A stretch of DNA of 64,000 bases from the NCBI GenBank assembly GCA_017311315.1, contig CM029612.1:17615125-17679124 (forward strand), given 5' to 3'. Both the position numbers and the translations under genes were made by a program. Under the pieces are notes generated by a model. It made no database searches, had not been told where the DNA came from, and saw only the letters and a program-made list of their open reading frames with translations. This document shows, piece by piece, positions 22,701-34,348 of this stretch; position 1 is the first letter of the stretch, and the number at the start of each line of letters is the position of its first letter. This DNA is from Dendrocalamus latiflorus (Eukaryota; Streptophyta; Magnoliopsida; Poales; Poaceae).

Positions 22701-24206
22701 ACCCCCATCCCTCAGCAAATCCACCAGCTCTCTATCGGCGTTAACCGGCATCTTTGGCGCCCAAATCCGATCACTTTCTGCTATGATTCAGAAGCTATCA
22801 ATTCCCAACCCTGAGTCCCCAAATCAAAAGAATTCATTAAGGATAATAGGGAAACTAGTCCTACCAACAGGTTGCTGTCGGGTGATATCGCTGTAATCCA
22901 CACCCTCAATGCTTGCGCACCGGAACTCCATCTTGTTCTGCGTGAGAGTGCCGGTCTTATCGGAGAAGACGCACTTAACCTGGCCTAGGTCCTCGTTGAT
23001 GTTGAGAGACCTACACTGGAACCTCGAGTTGGACGATGCGTCGTACAGCCTCGTGTCTCGTATCATGAAGTAGGCCTGCCCGAGCCTGACGAGCTCCATG
23101 GAGATGTAGAGCGAGATGGGTATCATGATCTGGAACACGATGACCGCCATGAGGAAGATGAACACGATCTGAGCCGCTATGCCGTAGTAGTTGTAGTTGT
23201 TCTTGTCGCCGCTCAGGTAGTCTTTCTTGTGGAAGAACTGCGCGAGCTCGAGGTCGGTCTCGTGGGTGCGCAGCCACACGCCCGAGAGCGCGGCCACCAG
23301 CGTGCAGAGCACAATGAGGATCGCGGAGAGGAAGAGCGTTTCGCTGTTCATGCGCTTCTCGAGGTGGCTACGCTTGGTCGGCGCGCCCGCGTTGTTCAGC
23401 ATCGCCTTGGTCTCGCGCCCCGCGTACACCACCACGCCGACGGCCCAAGACGTGTTCTTGAGCTCGCAGCCGCGGAGCACGATGTTGGACGGGCCGAGCG
23501 GTATCCGGCGGCTATCCCCCTCGAGCTGGAGGTTGGCCTGGAAGCCGTAGGTGTTGCGGTTCGGGCGCTCGCAGCGGACGACGGCGCCGGTGAGCTGGTC
23601 GGGCGACGTGGTGAGCGTTTCTTGCTTTGCGTAGCGAGTCTTGAGGTTGGACTCGCCGTCAAGGTTCAGCGTCTGCACGTAGGCGACGCCGGTGGAGTCG
23701 CTGGTAGCGAGGAGAACCATGTCCGCCGGGAGCGACTCGTCGGCGGTGACCCGCACGACGTTGCCGACGCGGACGTGCTTCCACTCGGTCGGGGCGAATT
23801 GGGCGCCCGCGCCGGGGGATAGGACTGCGGCGAGGCGATTATTCTCGGCGCGGTCGGACCGATGCCGGCGCCAGTCCTCGTACGCGTCCTTGACGGCGGT
23901 GACAACGAGGACGAAGGCGAGCGGCATGACGGAGGCGCCGCGCCCGAAGACGGCGAGCTGGGGGAGCTGGTTGAGCACGGCGATAACGAGGAAGTAGACG
24001 TAGGCGAGGCGGTGGAACTGCTCGAACAGGTTGCGCGGCAGGAACGTGAGCGGCGAGTACTTGGCCGTGCGCACGGCGTTCCCCGCGAACTCGAGCCGCT
24101 CGTTGGTGCGCGCCGGATCGCCCACGCGCACCACCCACGCGTCCTCGTCGCCCAGCTCCTTCTGCGACGCCGACATGTGCCGCGACGACCCATGGTTCTC
24201 GGCCAT
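19779..24206 (-). CDS. ALA1: P4-type phospholipid-transporting ATPase, ALA1-like (7 exons)
   Basis: Exons: 24206-22865, 22780-22471, 21795-21114, 21038-20915, 20821-20602, 20525-20067, 19989-19779. All introns are GT-AG and lengths total 3348 nt, giving 1115 residues. P4-ATPases flip phospholipids to the cytosolic leaflet, normally with an ALIS (CDC50) beta subunit. Seen: DGES of the actuator domain (residues 183-186), phosphorylation loop DKTGTLT (Asp416), SPDEQALV and KGADSSMF of the nucleotide-binding domain, GDGAND (about 818-823, split by intron 4), and the hydrophobic membrane half. Sequence order and length fit Arabidopsis ALA1 (about 1158 residues). Start chosen at ATG 24206 (context gccATGGCC); upstream codons in frame lack an ATG. 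Exon 2 has a tandem acceptor (tagcag), so 1114 residues is also possible. It looks intact. Confidence 0.95.
22200..22399. mobile_element. 200-bp hAT MITE in flippase intron 2
   Basis: Ends are CAGGGGCGGACCCA and, as reverse complement, CAGGGGCGGACCCAGG. The 8-bp TSD gtggcgct is perfect (22192-22199 and 22400-22407). It sits about 70 bp from the intron 2 donor and shares its end sequence with the element at 15701-16876, so it is probably a deletion derivative of that family. Confidence 0.93.
22777..22782 (-). promoter_or_regulatory. NAGNAG tandem splice acceptor of flippase exon 2
   Basis: On the minus strand the intron ends tagcag before AAAGTG. Use of either AG keeps the frame and adds or drops one codon, giving QQPV-AES or QQPV-ES at the junction. 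Confidence 0.6.
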
Positions 24207-24461
24207 GGCGGGCGCGCTAAAGGTCGCGCTGAACGGCCAAACCCGCCGCGTCAAACAAGGAACCTCGAATCCCCGCCCATGTTCCCGGCCATGGCCATCT
24301 CAGCGCGCGCGTCAAGGTCGGATTTTTACCGGCGGATTGGCGGACACTGGGAGCCCAGTCGAGTTCAAGAAACAGGGGAGGAGCGGAGCGGAGCAGAAGA
24401 CGAGTTGGGTTTTGGCGGCCAAGAACCGCGGGGTAGGTTGGTTGAAGCGGACGCCTGGGAG
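24207..24461 (-). promoter_or_regulatory. Flippase 5' flank and probable leader
   Basis: About 255 bp of GC-rich sequence lie between the ATG and a hAT element. No clear TATA box is seen. The remaining native proximal promoter is therefore short, and more distal promoter sequence lies beyond the transposon. Confidence 0.4.
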
Positions 24462-24992
24462 TAGGGCTGGACGAAAAACTCGAAGCTCGTTAACTCGCTC
24501 GGCTCGTGGCTGGCTCGGCTCGGCTCGGCTCGTTAGGATAACGAGCCGAGCCGAGCCAAGATTTTAGCTCGTTAGCTATAACGAGCCAACTCGAGCCAGC
24601 TCGCGAGCCGCTCACGAGCCAAACGAGTCATGCTTTCAGGAATTTAGATATGCATATGCTGCTTCCATGGACCTAATTTGTACTCTATTGCATGTGTTAA
24701 TGTGTAAATTTGTACTCTATTGTACCCAAACGAGCCATGCATGTGTTAATTTGTACTCTATTGTACCCAAACGAGCCAAACGAGCCAAACGAGCCAAACT
24801 TCCATGGATGAATATATGATGAAGATATTTTTTTGCCCTGGCTCACGAGCCAAACGAGCTAACTCGAGCTTTTTGTCGAGCCGAGCCGAGCTGGCTTTTT
24901 AGCTCGTTAGTTATAACGAGCCAGCTCGAGCCAGCTCGTTATCCTACCGAGCCAGACCGAGCCGAGCCGAGCCAGCTCGTTATCCAGCCCTA
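24462..24992. mobile_element. 531-bp hAT element upstream of the flippase gene
   Basis: Ends are TAGGGCTGGACGAAAAA and, as reverse complement, TAGGGCTGGATAACGAG. The 8-bp TSD cctgggag is perfect (24454-24461 and 24993-25000). Both ends hold many gagccgagcc and tcgttagctataacgagcc subterminal repeats. It is related in terminal sequence to the element at 14279-15333. No coding capacity. Confidence 0.93.
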
Positions 24993-25000
24993 CCTGGGAG

Positions 25001-25480
25001 TAACTACGGCGAGAAACCTGGCGGTGCTCGCTTATGGTTTCTAGAGTAGCTCGGTTTATTTTTTAATATAGTTGATAATAATTTATTTAAAGTAATTAAA
25101 TTTAAAATTTTAAAAATAGAAAAAATAGATTAGCCTATGACAGACAATATAAAAGAATAAAAAACAAAAATCTAAAAAAATAATAAAATAAAATAATAGT
25201 AAATTAAAAGTCAAAAGTCTGTTGAGCAGCCGGCTGCTACGCGCACAGGAATTTTTATTCCAGGAGAAGAAGGGAAGAAAGCAAGGGGAGAAAATACACG
25301 CAAACTAGCTGAGGAGCTGAAATGGTTTTTGCCATGGCGCTTAAAATCTGGCAGGGGGAGTTGGGTGATGACAAAGGCACCGCTTGGACGAGAGAGAGAC
25401 CTGTAGACTCTTGGTGTGTGCGCTCATGTGTTGGGCTGTCTCTTGAACTATTCACAAATGGCATTGTAGCTCTTTTTTAA
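25001..25480. other. Intergenic, with a very AT-rich tract
   Basis: About 25045-25210 is A/T-rich with long A runs. The rest has no gene. This is host sequence between the hAT element and the Mutator-like region. Confidence 0.4.
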
Positions 25481-26945
25481 AAATTTAGTCTTTAGATACT
25501 TATTTTTGCAAAAAAAAATAGTCATGTTTCCGAGCTTGGCAAGCACGATAAGTGACATGTGTCACCTACCGCACCACCGACGCTCGACAGAGCTAGCGAC
25601 CGTGGCAGGTAACGTGACCGCGGCAGGGAATCAGGTAGTGCGGCTGCGACGAGCCCACGGTGCTACCAAGCCCCTAACTCGGTAGGGCGCCAGCTCCTAC
25701 CGAGCAGTGGGGGCTTGGCAAGGGTTAGCGGCAAGGGAAATCAGCAAGGTAGGAGAATTTGACGTGCCAACGCGACACTTGAATCCCATCGCATTCGACA
25801 GGGATTTCGCGGCCCTCCACGCCCTTGTGGAGATGCCAGTCATGAACACCCTCTCATGTGCACAAAATGGGTGCCTCGCTCTCTGCCCTTCGCGCAACTC
25901 AGTTTCTTTCCTTCCGAGCGAGAGTGACGAGGGAGAAGAAAGAGAGAGAGATTAAAATGGAAGTTTGTAATAGTTTTTCAAGGTGGTTTTGCAATGATTT
26001 AGGAGATTTCATAGTTGGAAGGATTGTAGAGCGCGTGAAAATCTTCAAGAAAAGGTATGCTTCATTCGCATTCGAGTAATGCGCTTAATATGTCGTTAGT
26101 GTTCCATTAGCATAACGATGGTTTGGTAGTGTGGAATACGCTTGATACCCATATTTAGTTGACTTGTATGTTTTTGTAATTAGTCATGCTTAGGATGTAT
26201 TAGTGACGATAATGATGATTTTTGTAAATAGCTGAAGAAATATGCGATATTATTTTTTGGTGTTTCTGGTGCATTCGCAATTTAGGAAATATATATGTAA
26301 GTCTGCACGTACATATTTTATGGCTCTTTTGCGATCAAAAAAATATAAAAAATGATGCCAAGATTGCATAAGTGTGCAATGTTAGTTGTAGTATATGTGT
26401 GTACATATATATGCATATATGTTTGTACATGTATACATCATATAATCACATAGACGTAGGAATAATGATTATTTTTTGTAAATAGCTGAAGAAATATACG
26501 TTGTTATTTGTAGTGTTCCCGATGTGTGTCGCACAGCAGTGGTACCTTCTGTCATCCTAACAAAACGTGTTTTTCTTCACAGAACGCCAGCAGTTACGCG
26601 AACAACTAGGTGCAGCAAATGTTCGGTGCTCAATGTATTAGGCTCAGTCAGTTATCTAGTGCCATGGTTCTCACTCGTCCACCATAATATGACTTGTGCG
26701 ATGTATAACGCTCTCTAGACATGCTGACTTTCCCTAAGGACTAGCTTCGGTGCACAAGGAAGTGGCAAGCGGACCACCCTTGACCTGGTACTACACTCGA
26801 TCCTAGCAATTTCCACCTAGCATGTCGAAATATTGTTCCACTGACCGTGTGTTTTCGCTCGAAGTATCGAATGTAACTATATACTTGTTAATGCTATGCC
26901 CCTGTTGTATCACTACGATATGTAATTTGTCAATGTGTGTCATGC

Positions 26946-27286
26946 AAGTTTACAACAGTGAGGTTTTCTAAGTAAATCGATAGAACGTGGCTGCTTCTCT
27001 CGTATACTTCACAAGACATGGTAGCCTATCTCAGTGAGTTGACAGCATACACCAACTTCTCTCATAGAGTGGACAATACGCACTGGCTTTTCCCAGTGAT
27101 TTCACAACATGTAGCAACTTTTCTCACTGAGTTGACAATGTGTACCAGCTTTTCTCACTAAGTAGACAGCACACAACACCTTTTATTAGTGATCTGAAAG
27201 CAAGCACCAGCTTTTCGCAGGGAATGGATAATACGTACCAGCTTTTCTTTACGAATTGACAATGGCGTGACCTTCCATGTGCCCAA
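26946..27286. repeat. Degenerate minisatellite with a strict 31-bp period
   Basis: Eleven units of 31 bp start at 26946, 26977, 27008, 27039, 27070, 27101, 27132, 27163, 27194, 27225 and 27256. A loose consensus is ttgacaatacgtacc then agcttttctcactgag. Units differ at many positions, but the period is kept with no insertion or deletion. The unit length is not a multiple of three, so it does not encode a simple peptide repeat. Confidence 0.85.
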
Positions 27287-27514
27287 AGCATTCGCTCTCA
27301 CAAACGTGAGTGCACTACCATTCAAAAAAAATTGACTCACAAACAGAACGCAAGAACTGCCTATAAAACCATGTTGAACTCCACTATCGAATCGAACACT
27401 CTACCCAAACTGATCTTCAAAATAGGGGGAAGAGGCCAACGGTAAGAGAGTACAAGTAGAGCATGTCACTACGTCGGTGTTAGGGATGTCAAACTATGGA
27501 TAGCTACTTCGGAA

Positions 27515-28112
27515 ATCAAAGTGGATGGTGAAGAAGAAAGGATCCTGCTTTGATAATTCTTGCAAGGGTGCACCCATCCCGCCAGAGTTTCCATGGCCGC
27601 AGTGTGACTGTGGTAATCCAGCACACATCATTCGGTCCACACACTGAGCTACCGTTGCTCGGGTGCACTATACATGTGACAAAATTCTTGTAAATGAATG
27701 TCACATATTCACAAATCATATTTTATGTTTCATTTCACATATCGCTAACCTTCTTCATGCATGATGGCAAACCACAAAGCATTACTACTTCCTCCAATGA
27801 ATCAATGGCCTAGAGATGTGTGCTAGGGCACTCATAGAGTAGAAATACATGCTCAACAACCCGGTAGCACCGAAAATATTCGCACGTAGGAAAAGCTTAC
27901 ACCTTAGACGATAAGGGAAAGGCCAAGATAATGGAGGACAAGGAAAAGGTGTCGATGATCCCCAATGTCCATGCTAAATATCAGGTTATTTCAAACTGGG
28001 ACAAACCTATACAAGTTGTGGAAGCTGAGCACTGGACATAGGTCATGAGGGCTAAAATCCGCAAAGGAGACAAGAGAAAGGCACCGATGGACCCAAATGT
28101 GTACGACGAATG
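27515..28112 (+). pseudogene. Broken zinc-ribbon (GRF-like) coding relic in the Mutator-like region
   Basis: One frame reads PIPPEFPWPQCDCGNPAHII near 27568-27630 and then ATVARVHYTC after a stop. The spacing of Cys residues and the CDCGNPA motif resemble zinc-ribbon segments of plant proteins that often occur near transposase-like genes. A second readable piece (GKAYTLDDKGKAKIMEDKEK onward, near 27891-28030) is highly charged and ends at a TGA about 28112. I do not know the full family or function. Confidence 0.4.
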
Positions 28113-28914
28113 ACTACAAGCATGACTTCCAAAAATGTGCACATGTATCTTAGCTATAGTTAGGTTGATGGTTCATGTATATTGTTATTTGTACCACACG
28201 AGTAGTGAGACAAACATACGCACCTAACCAAACCATACGAGCTATGTAATTCGCACCTTCATTGCAAAGTGTTATGTCAGGCTAGACATGGTCTATTACG
28301 ATATTTTTGCAATAATATATCTATACTACGTAACAGAGGGAGTTGGTGATGGTGGTTTATTTGCACCTCCGAACTCCCCCTTGTATCTTCTTACAAAATT
28401 TCTACCCTAATTCACAAAAAAGAAATATACCAAACAAACAAATTTGATCACCCTACAAATCATTTAACACATAAACAAAGCTGAGAGCGCAGAGGCACAT
28501 TAGGCGACTGCGTATGCGAAGCCAACAGCATGGGCCGGGCAGTCAAATCCCGATTATGTTGAGTCAAAGTGTCCATATAATATGAATTTTCTATGTGTGT
28601 GAAAGCACAGGTATTCATCTAATTAGAAAAAAAACTAAACGGACTGTGTGGGGAGGGAGGCTGGGCACTGCCGAGTCGGTGCATCTCAGCGGGCGCTGCA
28701 GAGCCAAGGAGCACAACAGTGCTGAGGGCCTGGCTAGTTGCCATGCGGTCTCCTCGCCTGTCGAGCTACCTTCACCTGCCGCAGATGCCATGCCCTGCTG
28801 AGCTCTGATGGCGTGGCTATTTTTGCAAAAATAGGTGTCCAAGGCCAGATTTGATAAAAAAAATATGGCTACAGTATCAAATTCGTGAACAATTTGGCTC
28901 TCCTATCTTTGTTT

Positions 28915-29470
28915 ACGGTCGTTTTGTGTTAGACTCAGTTCTAAATAGCGATGACTTCTGGCTTCTGTTTTTCAAAAACGAAAATATATTCAGAACGCGT
29001 TGGCTTCTTAACGCGGCTTTTTTCCCTTTTAATTTTCTTTTTTCTTTGCATTATCTATGGAGATATAGCAATGTTTTCCATTTTCCTATTTTTTTTCTTC
29101 GTTTTGCTTTAGTGGAATGCATTAAAAAAGCTAACAACCTCTATAATACCATTTCAACCAGAAACTGCGGTACTTTGGAACAGAATCTATATTAGGTCCT
29201 GTGCAGAATGGCTTTTTGCTTCTAGCTTTGAGAAGAAAAAAGCATTTCAATACGTATTGGCTTATTAATGTGGTTTTTTCTTTTTTTTTTCTTTTTCCCC
29301 TTTTTCTTTGTGTTGTTCATAGATATATAATAATTTTCTTAATTTCCTTCTTTTTTCTTCATTTTAATGCTCTAATCAAAAACTAATATGTGCTATAGTG
29401 TTTATTTTACTAAAAACTAATAGTTACAATTAAAAGTTATTAGTAAAAACAGTTTTGAACGGGTTAGTCA
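28915..29470. repeat. Two copies of a T-rich interspersed MITE-like repeat
   Basis: Copy one (about 28950-29180) and copy two (about 29190-29465) share the order ttggcttcttaa(c/t)g(c/t)gg then a long T-rich block, then ttgcattatctatggagatata, then a purine-rich tail. Related copies lie at 45035-45330 and 48870-49100. Ends and TSDs were not resolved. Confidence 0.5.
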
Positions 29471-29985
29471 TTGAGACATGAAAGGCTAGATATTGGAGTA
29501 GGAGATGTGATAATGCTTTGTCCTCCTGGAAGCTTCCTTGCCCTGAGGAGACGACAGAGAAGACAAGAGAACGAGGCTAACAGAGCTGTTTTTTTTTTTC
29601 GTTTTTCCTAGTTAATTTTAGCGGGTTCATTAGTAGCAGAGAAATCAAGCTGTCATACATAGACTCGGAGTAGTACATACATGTCGCTGGTCAAGAATGG
29701 ACGGATCAAACGGGCTCCAGGAAGTGGAGAGACGGCGAGGACGGTTTGGTTGGTACTTGGGGAGCCGGCTGGTTTTGCTTTGTGGCGGAGATCTTGAAGC
29801 TTCCAAAAGGCCAAAGGGATCGGACATGGTGGTTCTTTGCTCGTTGAGGGTGTGTGAGGGTGGGTCCCAAAACGGTTAAACCAAAGTTTATTTGGTGCTG
29901 ATGCATTGGACGGGTTTCCAGGAACTGTTTGGCTTATTTTCACTGGTTGCTAATGCTTGACTTACTAAAATAGCATATTTACCCG
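29471..29985. other. Intergenic, no gene recognised
   Basis: No coding domain or repeat border is seen between the MITE-like copies and the gypsy LTR. Confidence 0.35.
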
Positions 29986-30655
29986 CATAATGTAACAGCC
30001 ATCTATTTATTTCAAAAATTAGGGTAAAAAATAATATAAAAAGCAATGTTATTTGGTTGCTTGAATTTTAAATTTTGATCTACCCTGGGTTTTCTGCTTT
30101 TAAAAAGGCATTCTTTTCGAAAAAGTAATTTAAGTAAAAACATAAAAATATATTCAATAAAGAATATTTTGAATTTTGTAAAAATCCTAATTTAAAAACA
30201 CTTTTATTGGATTTTTTCTGTTATCTTCTAGGATTTCCTTGTTTAAAGAGAGTTTCTGGAAAAATCAGATTTTGAATTTTGAATCTCTCTCTCTCTCCTA
30301 GGCCAACAAGTCACCGGCCCAGATCCTCCCCCGCCCTGCGGTAGCCCATCCTCACCATTCTCTGTTTCTCTCCCTCTTACCACCCAACTCCACTTCTCAT
30401 CCCATCCCTCCATCTTCCTCTTCCTCTCCTTCTCCCCCCCCCCCCCCCCCCTTCACCTTCCAAATCGACAATGACTGCTTGAATTTGTGCCGGCCCGCCT
30501 TTCCTTTTCACGTTCTCTTCGATTTTGGAAACTAAGCACCACCCAAGGTCAAATCCCCTAACTCGCGCGCCCTCCCTTCCTTCCGCGCCCACTTCTTTCC
30601 TTCCTCTCCTATCTTTCCTTTCCATCGGCTTCTACCGCGTCCCCCCCCCCCGGAC

Positions 30656-30663
30656 TATAAATA
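30656..30663 (+). promoter_or_regulatory. TATA box of the gypsy LTR
   Basis: The sequence tataaata in the context ggactataaatagtgccc lies after poly-C tracts (30436-30451 and about 30641-30651). It is the expected start region of LTR transcription. Confidence 0.6.
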
Positions 30664-30936
30664 GTGCCCTCGAGCACCCCTTAGCATCGCACAACCCCCT
30701 CTCGTCTCCCACACAACACTGACAAACCCCGAGCACCCTCTCGCCGTGCTCTCACCGCTTCAGCCGACCACACTACTCCGGAGAGCAATTCTGGCTCACT
30801 GGGATAATGTTGAGGCCCACTGATGACACCACCGGCTTCGCCACGCTGAGAACGACCTCGCCGATTGCTCTGTCGTCTAAGTCCACCCCGGAGCCATCCC
30901 CTCACTGGAGCACCCCTACGCCGCGTTCCGCCCGTC

Positions 30937-33900
30937 TGTAAGATCGAGGAGGCCGACTAGAAGGGGGTGAATAGACAGTCTAAAAATTCTCTTCCAATTA
31001 TTATCAAATTTTATTTATCTAAACCAAATATATAATGCGGAAACTTAACTTAAATTGGTATAGCACAAACAACACCTAAAACAATTATGTTCACTTAAAT
31101 GCACTAATAAATTAAAACTATGGTAAGATTTGTAATCCTAGCAAGACAAGCAATCAATTTAATTCTATGAATATAAATTGCTTGAATGTAAATTGAATAC
31201 AAAAAACAAACCACAAATGACACGGTTGCTTTTTACCGTTGTGTTCGGAAACTTACTGATCTCTCCGAGTCCACGTTGAGGTAAGCCCAAATGAATTGGA
31301 TCAGCTCCACGAATTAAGCCAATCACCTCAAATCCACTAGTGGTAGCTCTTTCTCACTTCGGGTAGGTGAGCTCCAACCTTCACATTTCATTGGATCTTC
31401 TCACAATCTTCTTTGAGAAGATCACCGCGCACGACGCCTCCAACGTCGTCTAGGAGTCGGCAACATCTAAGAGTAATAAGTCAAGCTCTTCACCTGACTC
31501 TCATTACGAGCAACAAATGCACAAGCTCAAGAGAATATTAAATCTACCTCTAGATGCAACACATGCAATATAGAACCTTTCTCCTTATTCACAAGATGCA
31601 ACACATGCACAATTGAGAGAAGGACCTTACACTAGCGCAAAGAAGTGAAATAGAGCGCCAAAAGTCTTACCCCAACCAGTCATAAGGGGGTATATATACC
31701 TACACCACAAAAACTAGCCGTTGAACGCAAAACCCCTGAGAAAACAGGATTTACCATGGGCAAAGGCTCGTTACTTCCGCTTCCCTTCACAATAGTTAGA
31801 AAACTAGCCGTTATCAGTGAATCCGGTAGTTCCGATGACCAAAGGCCGGTATTACCGATCATCGGAAGTACCATGCCGCTCAAGCGAAACTACTGATTTC
31901 CTCGGGGATAAGAAGACTCCATGAAGGTGTCTCCTTGGAAACATGTACCACTACATAAACCGGTCATTCCGCAAATCAGAAAATACCACTCACACAAAGC
32001 CGATAGTATCGCTCACTGGTCGGACGCTCACACAGAACTGAAACTTCTGATCCTCGACTACCCTGGTCCTCGACCACGTCGAATGATTCAACCACTCAGA
32101 TCTCTGACCACGATGTTCGGTTCAACCACACAGGTCTCCGACCACATTGTTCGGTTCGACCACATAGGTCTTCGACCACACTGGCCTCCGACCCATTAGT
32201 TTCGACCATGTCGACCATATCGATCTTCGACCACATCAATCATCGATCACACAGATCTCTGACCATGACGTCGATCGTCGACTATGTTGTATCAATCACG
32301 TTAGTTCAACCATACTGGTTTCGATTACACAGATCTGAACTATGTCAGATCTAACCATCTTGGTTCGACCACGCTGGTCTTGGATCACATAGATTTTGAC
32401 CACCTCAGTTCCGACCATCTTAATTCGACCACACTGGTCTTTGATCACACATATATCGACCACGTCAGTTCTAACCGTCTTGGTTCGACCACGCTAGTCT
32501 TCAATCACACATATCTCGACCACGTTGGATCCAACCATCTTGATTCGACCAGACTGGTCTTCGATCACACAAATCTCGACAACGTCGATTCCGACCGTCT
32601 TGGTTTGACCACGCTAGTCTTCGATCACATAGATCTCGACCACTCAATTCAACCACGCTGGTTTCGATCACATAGATCTTGACCACGTTAGTTCTGACCA
32701 CGCTGGTTCGATCACTCTGGTTCAACCACATCGATCTTCGGCCACACAAGTGTTCGACCACGTCAATCTTCGAACACATTGATCTTGGACCACTCAGGTC
32801 TTCGACCACTTTAGTTCAACCAAGTCGATTCCGACCACTCTGGTCCTCGACCACGCAAGTCTTCGACCACCAACGAATGCGGTAATTCTGTGATTACAAT
32901 GCCAGAAATTTGGTCAGTGGTAGTACCGCGGAATACACTGCGATAGTTTCGATTTTTTTTGAGAAGTGCATATACTTTAATAGATTTGCAAACTATAGTA
33001 TCATGCACACAAAAATTATCCATGATTCTCAACAAGTTGCAAAACATATTTATACACTTTTGGAATCATAACTTAAGGATTAAATATGAGCTTCAACCAT
33101 TTGCAAAACACATTTGTAAATATAAGACTCATATCACAAAGAATGGAAACATGGATTTCAAGCGCTTGCAAAACACATTCGTAATACATAATCTCATATT
33201 ACAAGAATTTAGCACATGAGCCACAACTATTTGCAAAACACATTCGCAAATATAGGCATCATCCTACGGAGAGCTAGAGGAGTTGAGATTAAGCTATCAA
33301 GTTGAGATTAAGCTATCAACACATAATGAGACTCAAGCTACTAGACATGACCCCTCTTAATAGTACGGCAACCTATACTAGCAACCCGATCTTCCAACCA
33401 AACACCAAGACCGGTAAAAGGCTAGAAATACATCCTTAACCCTAGCTAGCCATATCTTTGCTTTAGCATCTTCTTGATGCTTGATGACACACATCTTCAT
33501 TTCATGTACAGGTCCTTATCCCTTGAACTCCATCAACACATGATGGTTCTTCTCTTGACTTGATGATCAACACATAATCAACTCCTCTTGGACATGCATC
33601 TACTCATGATGCATCCTTCACTCAATGATCTTCAACATATGAAGCCATCCCAAGTCATCCTTATTTGTGGAACCTAACCTATTCATCCAACTCATGAAAA
33701 ATGATAGTCCGCAACCAATTGTCATCAATAACCAAAACTTTATCGCTAACTCATAATCGAGGGATTAGATTCAACAATCTTCCCTTTTCGGTCATTCATG
33801 ATAATCTCAACAAATAATAAGATAAAGATTTATTTGTGAGTATGCAACATGTACACAACAATTATATACTCCAAGAAAAGCTTTTAATACAAAGCTTATT

Positions 33901-34348
33901 CATTTGGTTGTCATTAATCATCCAACTATTAACACATAATAGAAGAACTAGATGACAACCCGATTATGAGCATATATGAACTACACAAGCTATATATACT
34001 CAAGGGATATGTTTTAAAGTAAGAATCCTTAATATGTGAAAAAGGAACATGGATCAATACTTATGAAACATCAAAACATACAGTGAATTCCCCTTAAATG
34101 TGTGTATACAAGAATGTATAATAGAAGCATACACACATATTCATGTTTGATTATTTATGGAGTTCAATCTATATTTTGGATCCGAGGAATGCAATAAGAT
34201 ATAAGAATATAATGTCGAACGCATACCTCTTATGATGTTCACTTTTTCATCCAAAGAGACTAGGTAAAATCATAATCAATAAACAAGTTAGTTTCATAAT
34301 TAGATTTGTTATTATCACCAAATCAACTTAATGGAGCTTGAACTTACA
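30937..34348 (-). mobile_element. 3.4-kb Copia-type LTR insertion (solo LTR or non-autonomous) nested in the gypsy LTR
   Basis: Ends are TGTAAG and CTTACA with a perfect 5-bp TSD ccgtc (30932-30936 and 34349-34353). Removing it rejoins GC-rich gypsy LTR sequence. The left end gatcgaggaggccgactag and the region gattcaacaatcttccc near 33770 resemble a Sirevirus-like family in antisense, so I assign the minus strand. It has no coding sequence of Gag or Pol type. I could not find two separate copies of a terminal repeat, so it may be a very long solo LTR or a non-coding derivative. Confidence 0.65.
32050..32880. repeat. Minisatellite with ~60-bp period
   Basis: Repeats of the type ttcgaccacgctggtcttcg and atcacacagatctcgaccac recur with a main period near 60 bp (clear units at 32400-32640), decaying at both ends. 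Because 60 is a multiple of three, it is open in several frames on both strands; these frames are by-products. Confidence 0.8.

Larger units (their letters stand above)
25485..28852. mobile_element. Probable decayed Mutator-like element with long terminal inverted repeats
   Basis: The left end reads aatttagtctttagatac then ttatttttgcaaaa; the right end, as reverse complement, reads aaatctggccttggacac then ctatttttgcaaaa. The match runs about 45 bp with scattered mismatches and continues weakly inward. The interior holds GC-rich subterminal stretches at both ends, a 31-bp minisatellite and a broken zinc-ribbon-like coding region. The 9-bp TSD expected for Mutator-like elements cannot be fixed in the A-rich flanks, so borders are approximate. 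A different DNA-transposon superfamily is possible. Confidence 0.45.

Noticed and set aside
23229..23822. Plus-strand open frame of about 200 codons
   Set aside because: It is antisense to flippase exon 1, where GC-rich third positions keep other frames open. The minus frame has all P4-ATPase motifs.
26946..27286. CRISPR-like array
   Set aside because: The units are contiguous and diverged, with no identical repeats separated by spacers, and the DNA is plant nuclear.
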